Shown here one piece after another: positions 19,348 to 25,865 of a stretch of DNA of 36,522 nucleotides. Both the position numbers and the translations under genes were made by a program. The stretch is from Clostridiales bacterium (GTDB lineage: Bacteria > Bacillota > Clostridia > Peptostreptococcales > T1SED10-28). How positions within the stretch are numbered: position 1 is the first letter of the stretch; each line of letters begins with the position of its first letter. Under the pieces are notes generated by a model. That model was not told the origin of the DNA and did not search any database. It saw nothing but the letters and a program-made list of their open reading frames with translations. The stretch covers positions 1-36,522 of the forward strand of contig SKOH01000069.1 of the NCBI GenBank assembly GCA_007120165.1. Direction: 5' to 3'.

Positions 19348-20259
19348 TTAGATGGCGATATTAAAAACCTTCCGGCAGTTTTCCAGCATTTTTAAGGATA
19401 GTTTCGGATGTCCAAAAGCCTTGGAAAGGGTTAGGGCAAGGTTTAATGAATCCAGATAATCCTCATGTTTCAGCCGGAACTTAATGATTCCTTTGTTATA
19501 GTAAAGCAGGTTTAAACCATTATAGTTTCGATTGTTCTGACAGGACAGAATCCCTTCGTTTACAATGGATAAAGCTTTAAGATCCTCCTTTGAGCGTATG
19601 TATACCGTGGATAGATTATGGCAGATCTTCGGGTAGATTCCATCGTTTTTATCCGAGGACTGCTGACAAAACTCCAAAATTTCGATATAGGCATCGGCAT
19701 CTCCCAACTGATTCAATACAAACGCCACATTCATCAGTATTCGAATTTCAAGAGTGGAATATACAAAATCGGAAAAGGTGCCAACTGAAAAAGCGGGAAG
19801 GGTACGCTGCAGCCCCCGGACCAGTTCCTCCAATGCCTTCGATGGGGCTGTTTCTTTTTTATAGAGTATTACCGCTTTGGAAAGATGGATCAGCTGCTGA
19901 ATTTGAACCTTGAAATAGGACTGGGTGGAGTTCTTCAGCAAGGATTCAAGTTCCAGTATCTCCTTTTCCAGTGAGTCGATTTCGTCCCGGTCGAATTTCA
20001 GTTCCAAACGGTTATACACCTCGTTAAACAGCAGGCTGTGGTCAATTCGGTACTGGGAAAACACCAGCAGTAAATCCTCTTTGTACAGGGAGGATAAGAT
20101 TTCCAGGGTTTCAAATTTGGGAATTACTTTTCCTCCCTCCAAACGGCGAAGGGTGGAAGGGTTGATGCCGGTTTTTTCATACACTTCATTTTGACTTAAT
20201 TCATACTTAAGGCGTATATCCCGTATTTTAATGCCGAAATTCCTAAGATTAAAATCCAT
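19348..20259 (-). CDS. HTH-TPR regulator of RRNPP (PlcR/Rgg-like) architecture
   Basis: A 303-aa protein. An XRE-type helix-turn-helix spans about residues 8-60 (LSQNEVYEKTGINPSTLRRLEGG), followed by about 230 residues of paired helices with TPR-like spacing (such as AYIEILEFCQQSSDKND and GLNLLYYNKGIIKFRLKHE). This size and order match peptide-sensing regulators such as PlcR and Rgg, whose TPR domain binds a short re-imported peptide. It is transcribed away from a gene for a 66-aa exported peptide with a repeated octapeptide, which is its likely partner. RBS AAAGGAGA precedes the ATG. It probably forms an operon with the BrkB gene. That it senses this peptide is inference from architecture and position. 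Confidence 0.85.
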   Translation of the reverse strand: MDFNLRNFGIKIRDIRLKYELSQNEVYEKTGINPSTLRRLEGGKVIPKFETLEILSSLYKEDLLLVFSQYRIDHSLLFNEVYNRLELKFDRDEIDSLEKEILELESLLKNSTQSYFKVQIQQLIHLSKAVILYKKETAPSKALEELVRGLQRTLPAFSVGTFSDFVYSTLEIRILMNVAFVLNQLGDADAYIEILEFCQQSSDKNDGIYPKICHNLSTVYIRSKEDLKALSIVNEGILSCQNNRNYNGLNLLYYNKGIIKFRLKHEDYLDSLNLALTLSKAFGHPKLSLKMLENCRKVFNIAI

Positions 20260-20504
20260 AACAGTCTCCTTTACTCATAGGTTTATCTATAACATATTTA
20301 CCTTAAAAATCTGATTTGAAACAAATTATAAGAATTAATAACCCGCCATAAAGAACCGATGCTCCCGATATACAAATCCTTATAGCAAGAATCGTGCCAA
20401 GATCAGCCTTCCCCACCGTGCATTGATGCCTGCTGTAATATCATCAGAACTGTTATATTATATAATCAAGCAAATTATATACATTAGTAAAGGAGGCTGT
20501 CTCA
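20260..20504. promoter_or_regulatory. Divergent control region between the HTH-TPR and peptide genes
   Basis: This 245-base AT-rich region holds no credible ORF. Toward the regulator, a minus-strand TATAAT (20325-20330) overlaps the palindrome ATTTG-AAA-CAAAT (20314-20326). Toward the peptide gene, TATAAT at 20461-20466 ends the palindrome ATTATATAAT (20457-20466) and lacks a recognisable -35. Instead, TGATG (20424-20428) and CATCA (20442-20446) form an inverted repeat roughly centred on the -35 position. A missing -35 with an inverted repeat in its place suggests an activator-dependent promoter; this is inference. Confidence 0.5.
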
Positions 20505-20705
20505 ATGAAAAGACTGATTGCTTTTAGTATGATCGTTACCGGTTTGATGTTTACAATTGTTGGTGGGGGGATGGAGATGAATAGTGGAAAAGCAGATGAC
20601 GGGCTCTTCGAATGGAATAGCTTACCTATGGAAGAGGAGGGGATAGCAAAACCGGATGATGGACTGTTTGAATGGAACGATTTTACCGATGAAGAGTACT
20701 CTTAA
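20505..20705 (+). CDS. Exported small peptide with duplicated DDGLFEWN motif; candidate signalling precursor
   Basis: A 66-aa product. MKR followed by about 20 hydrophobic residues (4-22) looks like a Sec signal peptide or single anchor. The rest is acidic and contains two copies of DDGLFEWN, at residues 31-38 and 51-58, each preceded by K-A or K-P and followed by an acidic spacer. The DNA of the copies differs at five of eight codons, every change silent. The RBS is AAAGGAGG with 8-base spacing. The layout (export signal, propeptide, repeated mature unit, divergent HTH-TPR regulator) fits a peptide pheromone precursor of the RRNPP class. I do not recognise the sequence as any named pheromone. 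Translation looks real; the signalling role is inferred. Confidence 0.75.
   Translation: MKRLIAFSMIVTGLMFTIVGGGMEMNSGKADDGLFEWNSLPMEEEGIAKPDDGLFEWNDFTDEEYS
20595..20678 (+). repeat. Two-copy 24-base coding repeat inside the peptide gene
   Basis: Copies at 20595-20618 and 20655-20678 encode identical octapeptides 20 residues apart. Third-position differences occur in the second Asp, Gly, Leu, Phe and Asn codons, with no amino-acid change. The repeat is therefore old at the DNA level but conserved as protein. Confidence 0.9.
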
Positions 20706-20749
20706 TCAAAACCTGAGGAATTAGTACAGGGATAGCGGGAGGGGATGGC

Positions 20750-21439
20750 ATGGGACAGATCATTGAAGAGTATTATCCCAATCCTCAGGGAAACGGGAGC
20801 AGCTTAAGAAATTCTTCGAATGAACGGATCCTTAGAAATGTTTTCTCTTTCTCTGAAAAACCGAAGGTGAGCAGGGTTGACAGAAGACTGGTTATTCAGC
20901 ACACCCTGGATACAGACAGTCTTCGTATTGAAGGACAGGAAAGGCATATGGATTATGTGGAGGGCTATAGCATAGCCATTGGCAAAATCTTATTCATCAC
21001 GGGAGATCAGCTGAGGGATTTAGCCCTGGCTGCTAAACTCCATGATGTGGGAAAGGCTTTTTTAAAACCGGGGATTTTAGATATGCCCCGTAAACTCAGT
21101 GATAAAGAAATGGAAGAAATAAAAAAACATCCTGAAATCGGCTATTGGCTGCTGAAATCCGATAGCCGCTATCAGAAAGTGGCAGAGTATGTAAGACATC
21201 ACCATGAACGTTGGGACGGGCTTGGATATCCGGGGGGATTAAAGGGCGGAGAAATACCACTGTTTTCAAGAATTATTGCAGTAGCCGATGCCTACGATGC
21301 AATGACATCAAAACGGGTCTATCAAAAGACGAAAAGCTGTCCGGAAGCGGTCCGGGAATTAATCAAGCATTCCGGCAGCCAGTTTGATCCGAATATCGTA
21401 AAGATTTTTGTGGAGAAGGTTTTGTGGATAAAGCCCTGA
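20750..21439 (+). CDS. HD-GYP domain protein, likely c-di-GMP phosphodiesterase
   Basis: A 229-aa protein. After a non-conserved N-terminus (1-60), the HD-GYP domain fills the rest: RHMDYVEGYS, the metal pair in AAKLHDVGKAFLKPGIL, KKHPEIG, VRHHHERWDGLGYPGGLKG with the GYP signature, and SRIIAVADAYDAMTS. HD-GYP enzymes hydrolyse cyclic di-GMP; the metal-binding residues look intact. No sensor or receiver domain is attached, so activity is probably set by expression. It starts 44 bases after the peptide gene with no terminator between, so both should share a transcript. RBS is GGGAGGGG. This links the peptide locus to c-di-GMP turnover. Confidence 0.92.
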   Translation: MGQIIEEYYPNPQGNGSSLRNSSNERILRNVFSFSEKPKVSRVDRRLVIQHTLDTDSLRIEGQERHMDYVEGYSIAIGKILFITGDQLRDLALAAKLHDVGKAFLKPGILDMPRKLSDKEMEEIKKHPEIGYWLLKSDSRYQKVAEYVRHHHERWDGLGYPGGLKGGEIPLFSRIIAVADAYDAMTSKRVYQKTKSCPEAVRELIKHSGSQFDPNIVKIFVEKVLWIKP

Positions 21440-21492
21440 GCTTAAGGGGTGCTGTGAAATTAGCTCCTCAAAGCGGGTACTGCATTTTTCAT

Positions 21493-21540
21493 CAACAGGA
21501 ACTCCTAAGAAAAGACTGATTTTCTTGGGAGTTCTTGTTG
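21493..21540 (+). other. Long imperfect hairpin after the HD-GYP gene
   Basis: Arms of 21 bases (21493-21513 and 21520-21540) pair throughout, with two G-U pairs and a 6-base loop, but there is no T-run on either side. It may act as an mRNA 3' end or processing structure rather than a classical terminator. The rest of 21440-21701 shows only a TATAAT at 21621-21626, a possible -10 for the next gene, and an 8-base direct repeat TGCAGCGG (21579 and 21606). Confidence 0.6.
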
Positions 21541-21701
21541 TGGAAAATAGTTTGAAAATAGACAACATAAGAACTTTTTGCAGCGGAAAAATATTCCTTT
21601 CCCCCTGCAGCGGTTCAGCGTATAATAAGTAGGGTATGTAAAAAAGGCAGATCATTTAATTTAATAATGATAAGGCTATCGAAACAAATGGAGGGAACCC
21701 T

Positions 21702-22334
21702 ATGTTTGGTGTGGAATGGATTGAATGGGTCGGTTATACGGCATCGGTGCTGATTTTAGTATCCCTGTTAATGAGCTCGATCGTTAGACTTCGCTGGATC
21801 AATTTGATTGGGGCGGGGATTTTTTCCCTATATGGATTTACCATCGGCGCCCTTCCCGTAGGGGTGATGAATCTGGGAATTGTACTCATTAATATTTACT
21901 ATCTCAGAAAAATCTATGCAAGAAAAGAGTATTTTCAAATGGTTCCGGTGGATAAAGACACCCAGTACTTTAATTATTTTCTGGAATTTTATAAGGCGGA
22001 TATCGAAAAATATTTCTCCCACAACAATTTTCAAGTCAATGAAACCACAGTTGGACTGTATATTTTAAGAAATATGGTGCCCGCGGGGGTATTTCTCGCC
22101 ACAGAAAAGGATACGAATATCCTCCAGGTACAATTGGACTTTGTAATTCCGGAATATCGGGATTTTAAAATCGGAAATTATATTTTTGAAGACCGAAAGG
22201 ATTATTTTTTGAATCTCGGATACAACACCTTTCACAGTTATGCGGTGAATGAAAAACACGAAAATTATTTGGGAAGAATGGGGTTTGTAAAAATCGATCG
22301 AAAAAAGAATCTCTATGAAAAAGTGATTCAGTAA
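21702..22334 (+). CDS. YgjV-like membrane domain fused to a GNAT-like domain
   Basis: A 210-aa protein. Residues 1-70 contain three closely spaced helices with the YgjV-like pattern (VGYTASVLILVSLLMSSIVRLRWINLIGAGIFSLYGF). Residues about 85-208 look like a GNAT acyltransferase fold: LDFVIPEYRDFKIGNYIF resembles the acetyl-CoA-binding region, and YAVNEKHENYLGRMGFVKI the final strand and helix. Substrate is unknown. RBS is GGAGGG before the ATG. The next gene, a probable selenoprotein, starts 24 bases downstream, so the two are likely co-transcribed. Confidence 0.75.
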   Translation: MFGVEWIEWVGYTASVLILVSLLMSSIVRLRWINLIGAGIFSLYGFTIGALPVGVMNLGIVLINIYYLRKIYARKEYFQMVPVDKDTQYFNYFLEFYKADIEKYFSHNNFQVNETTVGLYILRNMVPAGVFLATEKDTNILQVQLDFVIPEYRDFKIGNYIFEDRKDYFLNLGYNTFHSYAVNEKHENYLGRMGFVKIDRKKNLYEKVIQ

Positions 22335-22358
22335 TTTTTCCATAAGGAGATGACAAAG

Positions 22359-22757
22359 ATGTTAACGGAGCACGTGGTCAGTTACTATCAAAAAGGACAT
22401 AATTGAGCCGAAGCAATGTTGCTGGGCGGCAACGAGTATTACAGTCTTGGATTAAGACCGGAGACTTCTAAAATATTTGCAGGTTTTGGAGGCGGTTTCA
22501 ACGCCGAAGAGTTATGCGGCGCTCTCAGTGGCGGGGCAGGGGTTCTGGGACTGGTGTTTACCCGGGAAAATGGATATGAGGCCGGTGTTGTTAACGAGGC
22601 CACAAAGGAATTTGTTGAGACCTTTAAAGCAGCGTTAAGCGCTACAAATTGCAAAACCATAAAAGAAAGTTTTCGTAAAGATGACATAAAATGCACCCCG
22701 GTAGTAATAAAGAGTGCAGAAATTCTGGAGAAGATCATAAAAAAGTATCAAAGATAG
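22359..22757 (+). CDS. C_GCAxxG_C_C family redox protein with in-frame UGA, probable selenocysteine
   Basis: A 132-aa product if UGA at 22404-22406 (codon 16) is read as selenocysteine. The family has four invariant cysteines: one in a GxNC motif near the N-terminus, one in a CGA motif, and two near the C-terminus. Here they appear as GHN-U16, LCGALSGG, NCK and KCT, so the UGA replaces exactly the first conserved cysteine while the rest of the reading frame is intact. The start at 22359 follows AAGGAGA with 8-base spacing. A start at 22416, after the UGA, has no ribosome binding site and would lose the motif. A SECIS-like hairpin follows the UGA. The family is thought to be redox-active; its substrate is not known. 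The alternative is a one-base nonsense mutation. Confidence 0.85.
22407..22434 (+). promoter_or_regulatory. Candidate bacterial SECIS element
   Basis: Directly after the UGA, GTTGC (22418-22422) pairs with GCAAC (22429-22433), extendable by a U-G pair, around the six-base loop UGGGCG. The loop begins 16 bases after the UGA and has G as its second base. These match the known bacterial rules: a loop 16-37 bases from UGA, with a guanine among its first two positions. SelB-dependent readthrough is inferred; no sel genes lie in the window. Confidence 0.75.
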
Positions 22758-22770
22758 AATCAGATCCAAG

Positions 22771-22813
22771 AAAAACAGAGGATCCCAAAGTTTAGGGATT
22801 CTCTGTTTTTTTA
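22771..22813. terminator. Bidirectional terminator
   Basis: AAAACAGAGGATCCC (22772-22786) pairs with GGGATTCTCTGTTTT (22795-22809) through one G-U pair, with T-runs following on + and A-run preceding. It lies between the selenoprotein gene and the convergent tldE. Confidence 0.92.
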
Positions 22814-22837
22814 TTCTTTGCAGTGTAGCGTTTAAAA

Positions 22838-24154
22838 TTATTTCCCTACAATGGAAGCTTCTTTAAACAGTACCATGGGGGAATAACCCATATGATAAAA
22901 AATACTGCGCATAACTTCGTAATGGGTTCCGACGGCCTCCACATTTTTAAACATATCATAAATGTTTCCTGCAATCATTGCCCCTTTAACCTGGCCTTTC
23001 AGCTCACCGTTCTCAATAAGATAGCCCGAAGAAATATTCAATGAGAAATCCCCCCGATTGATATTTCCGGTGTGGGCTCCCATAACCCCGGTAATCAGCA
23101 ATCCCCGTTTTATGCCTTTTATTATCAGCGCATCTTCCTGATGATCTCCCTCAATCACCAGATTGGTATCAAAGATTGACGGGGTGTCTTCGATTTCCTT
23201 GGAAAAGAGCGTACGTTTTAAGGCATTCCCTGTAGGGGCCTGGTTCAGCTTATTGCCTTGTTCGATATTGACCAGGTAATTCTTCAGCACTCCCTTTTCA
23301 TAGAGTACCGTGTTTTTCGCTGGGGTACCTTCATCATCAAATAAACAGGTATTGACCCCAAAGGCCATTTTTCCGTCGTCCCGGATGGTAATTTTTTCGG
23401 AAAAAAGCTTTTTACCGATCTGATCTTTAAGAGGGGACGTGCCTTTTAACACATTGCCGCCATGAACGCCCCCCAGGACTCGAAGCATCAGGGCTCCCAT
23501 GACATTGCCGGAAAAAATCACCGGCATTTTTTCATTTTCCATATGAATGGCGGTATTGCCCAGACGGTGGCGTTGAATCAGCTGGTCCAGATCCCTATCG
23601 GAAACTTCCGGAACTTTTCCCGAGGAATACTCCTTTGAGCTTCCCATAAACCCTTTTTCCGTCAGGGTATTAAGGGAGATCGAAAGATTGGAGTAATCAT
23701 AGGTTTCGTTGAAACCCGCACTGTTCAGTAGAGATATCCGCTTAATATTTTTTTGAACACGGACCCCCGTGGGAATATCCGGTGCTTTTTCCTTAAGCCG
23801 GAGGGAGAGGCTAAAGGCCATTTCCGTTAACCCTTCGGTGCTCAACTGGTCTACCTCCGGAGAGAAGGAAAACACCATCCGGGGAGGCTCGCTGGGAAAT
23901 TCGACGGCATCGGACTTTTGATTCTCCAGCGCAATCAGTGCGCGGTCCACTAAGGTGTCGTCTTCTAAGGAGGTGGAGACCGAGGTCCCCATTAGTCCGT
24001 CCCTGGTAAGCCTTAGGGACACTTCCCGTTTCTTTTCGCCGCTGATATCCTTTAGCTTTCCCAGCTTAACGGATACAGAAGTACTGTGGATATCCCGTTT
24101 ATAAACTTCAGCCCCATCCCCTGCGGCCAGAGCTTTGTTTAATAATTCTCGCAT
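22838..24154 (-). CDS. pmbA: TldE/PmbA, subunit of the TldD-TldE metalloprotease
   Basis: A 438-aa protein of the TldE (PmbA) family, the partner of TldD in a heterodimeric zinc protease that degrades unfolded peptides and matures some modified peptides. It lacks the HExxxH motif, as expected for TldE. Typical segments are SFSPEVDQLS, VIFSGNVMGALMLRVLGG, FGVNTCLFDDEGTPAKNTVL and MGAHTGNINRGDFSLNISSGYL. Its ribosome binding site AGGAGGAC lies within the end of tldD, one base separating the two genes, so translation is coupled. No peptide substrate gene for this protease is obvious beside it. Confidence 0.93.
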   Translation of the reverse strand: MRELLNKALAAGDGAEVYKRDIHSTSVSVKLGKLKDISGEKKREVSLRLTRDGLMGTSVSTSLEDDTLVDRALIALENQKSDAVEFPSEPPRMVFSFSPEVDQLSTEGLTEMAFSLSLRLKEKAPDIPTGVRVQKNIKRISLLNSAGFNETYDYSNLSISLNTLTEKGFMGSSKEYSSGKVPEVSDRDLDQLIQRHRLGNTAIHMENEKMPVIFSGNVMGALMLRVLGGVHGGNVLKGTSPLKDQIGKKLFSEKITIRDDGKMAFGVNTCLFDDEGTPAKNTVLYEKGVLKNYLVNIEQGNKLNQAPTGNALKRTLFSKEIEDTPSIFDTNLVIEGDHQEDALIIKGIKRGLLITGVMGAHTGNINRGDFSLNISSGYLIENGELKGQVKGAMIAGNIYDMFKNVEAVGTHYEVMRSIFYHMGYSPMVLFKEASIVGK

Positions 24155-24155
24155 A

Positions 24156-25508
24156 TTACTGTCCTCCTATTCCCATATTTTTGATTTTAATCGGAGCGGA
24201 ACCCTTTCCCGACTGAATTAAAATCTGGCCCCCTTTACCGCAGCCCCCGGCCTTGGAAAAGGTTACGTCACTGCCGACCATTTCAATGTTTTTCAGGGTG
24301 GTAAACAGGTGACCGGTAAGGGCAAGGTCCCGGACCATATGGGTGATTTTCCCTTTTTCGATTCGGTAGCCCCCCTGTACGGCAAAGGTGAAGGTCTCTC
24401 CGCTGGTTTGTCCTCCGGCGGAGCCGAAGAGGTAAAGTCCGTCATCGATGGAGGCGATCATATCCTCTAAAGAACTGTTTCCCTGATCAATATAAATATT
24501 TCCCATGCGAACGATCGGCGTAAAACCAAAGTTTTTTGCCCGGGCATGGCCGGTGGGTTCTTCGTCCATAAAGCTGGCGCTTTCCAGGGAGTGGAGCCGG
24601 CCGGTTAATTTTCCCTCATGAATTAACGATACCGGTCGTGCTTTGGTTCCTTCGTGGTCATAGATATAGCTGCCCGGGTGGCCCTTTCGGGTCGGGTCGT
24701 CTATTACATTAAAGTTCTCCATAGCAAAGGATGTTCCAAGGCTCATGGTGCTGCTGAGACTTTTATTCCCAATCAGATTATCAGCTTCGCTAAGATGACC
24801 GAAGGCCTCATGAATAAAAAGACCCCCTACATCGCTGTCTAATATCACATCGTAATTCCCGCCTTTAACCGGTTCGGCGCTGAGAAGGTCCACGGTCTGC
24901 CGAACCTTCGCAAGAACTTCCTCGTCTTTATCCAAAAGTTCGCGGTAATCTTCATTCCCGCCAAAGGAAAGTCGGGTCAGTTGGGTCAGATCCCCCCGTT
25001 TTGCTGTAATTCGAAAGGTCATCCCGCAGATCAGTTCCTCCTGATGGATGTCGCCCCCCTGGTTGTTAAGAATCAGCGTGTCGGTAAACTGCTCATAGTA
25101 CTGGGATTCAAGGTCCGCGATTTCCGGGTGCTGAAGTATTAGTTTTCGGTATTTTTCCAACAGTTCTTTTTTCTGGGAAATAGCCTGTTGTCTGGGATCC
25201 ATTGTGGGAGAGACCGTTACCCGGGCTGTATTTTTCGGGATGCGTTTTAGTTGTTCTTTTCCGGGATTTAAGTCGCTGGCGGTTTTGGCTTCCCGAAAAG
25301 CGGTGGCAATATCCTTCGGGTCGGTAAAGGCGAAACTTCCGAAACCGCCGCCGGAGAGCACCCGAACATTTCCACCGCTTTTTCTTACTATAGATACTTC
25401 GTCAATCTCATCCCGGCCGCCTTTAATAGCGGTATGGGAGAAGTCTTGATATCGAAGATCACAGAAATCATCGGTAAGTAAGGCTTGCTTGAAAAACTGC
25501 TTATCCAT
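24156..25508 (-). CDS. tldD: TldD, catalytic subunit of the TldD-TldE metalloprotease
   Basis: A 450-aa protein. The zinc-binding active site HEAFGH is at residues 233-238 (HExxxH), and the third ligand is expected to be the cysteine in KAGGCGKGGQ near the C-terminus. LDSDVGGLFIHEAFGHLSEAD and RMGNIYIDQGNSSLEDMI are characteristic. It partners TldE immediately downstream. Two adjacent ATG codons (25511 and 25508) follow AAGGAGG; the second has better spacing, so I used it, but the first cannot be excluded. A further upstream codon at 25547 has no ribosome binding site. Confidence 0.94.
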   Translation of the reverse strand: MDKQFFKQALLTDDFCDLRYQDFSHTAIKGGRDEIDEVSIVRKSGGNVRVLSGGGFGSFAFTDPKDIATAFREAKTASDLNPGKEQLKRIPKNTARVTVSPTMDPRQQAISQKKELLEKYRKLILQHPEIADLESQYYEQFTDTLILNNQGGDIHQEELICGMTFRITAKRGDLTQLTRLSFGGNEDYRELLDKDEEVLAKVRQTVDLLSAEPVKGGNYDVILDSDVGGLFIHEAFGHLSEADNLIGNKSLSSTMSLGTSFAMENFNVIDDPTRKGHPGSYIYDHEGTKARPVSLIHEGKLTGRLHSLESASFMDEEPTGHARAKNFGFTPIVRMGNIYIDQGNSSLEDMIASIDDGLYLFGSAGGQTSGETFTFAVQGGYRIEKGKITHMVRDLALTGHLFTTLKNIEMVGSDVTFSKAGGCGKGGQILIQSGKGSAPIKIKNMGIGGQ

Positions 25509-25547
25509 CATTTTCCTCCTTTTGCCCGGGGATATCCCGAGCCTCAT

Positions 25548-25865
25548 TTGTTCCTATTTAATTGTAACACGACGAATTATTGAGAACCAGAAAATATTCT
25601 AATTATTTTAAAGATGAAGAAAACTTCCGATAATAAGAAAAAAGTTCGAGGGCTAAATTTACTATATATGATACAATATTAATAAGTATTTTTTCACTTA
25701 TGGTTCAAGAAGTGGATCAATAAGATTTTTCCGTCCGGGGGTGGAGGACTACTCCTTCCAAGGACGCTGTTATTTCCTTTTGATAACAGATACAATAAGG
25801 GGTGAAGTATTTTCAGTTGAAGGCTGAAATTATACAGATATCAGGAAGATAAAGGAGAGGATTGT
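25548..25865 (+). promoter_or_regulatory. hflX upstream region with a structured leader
   Basis: This 318-base region lacks genes. A possible -10 TACAAT is at 25672-25677, with no clear -35. From 25693 on, the sequence can fold: TTCACTTAT (25693-25701) pairs across to ATAAGGGGTGAA (25795-25806) with a two-base bulge. Inside that, CGTCC/GGACG (25732-25736 with 25762-25766) encloses a GGAG/CTCC hairpin and directly abuts CTGTTAT/ATAACAG (25767-25773 with 25783-25789). A last hairpin, TTTCAG/CTGAAA (25811-25829), precedes the ribosome binding site. It does not match a riboswitch I know. 25548-25670 shows only AT-rich sequence. Confidence 0.5.

Noticed and set aside
4705-21540. Similarity between the katG terminator arms and the hairpin at 21493 as a dispersed repeat
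   Set aside because: Only about nine bases (GGAACTCCT) are shared; such short identity between hairpins is expected by chance and no flanking sequence matches.
22416-22757. Start of the C_GCAxxG_C_C gene at ATG 22416
   Set aside because: It lacks a ribosome binding site and would remove the conserved GxNC region, which is readable upstream through the UGA from a well-supported ATG at 22359.
25736-25760. GGGGTGG stretch in the hflX leader as part of a T-box
   Set aside because: The T-box antiterminator sequence, specifier loop and terminator are missing, and hflX is not an amino-acid-related gene.
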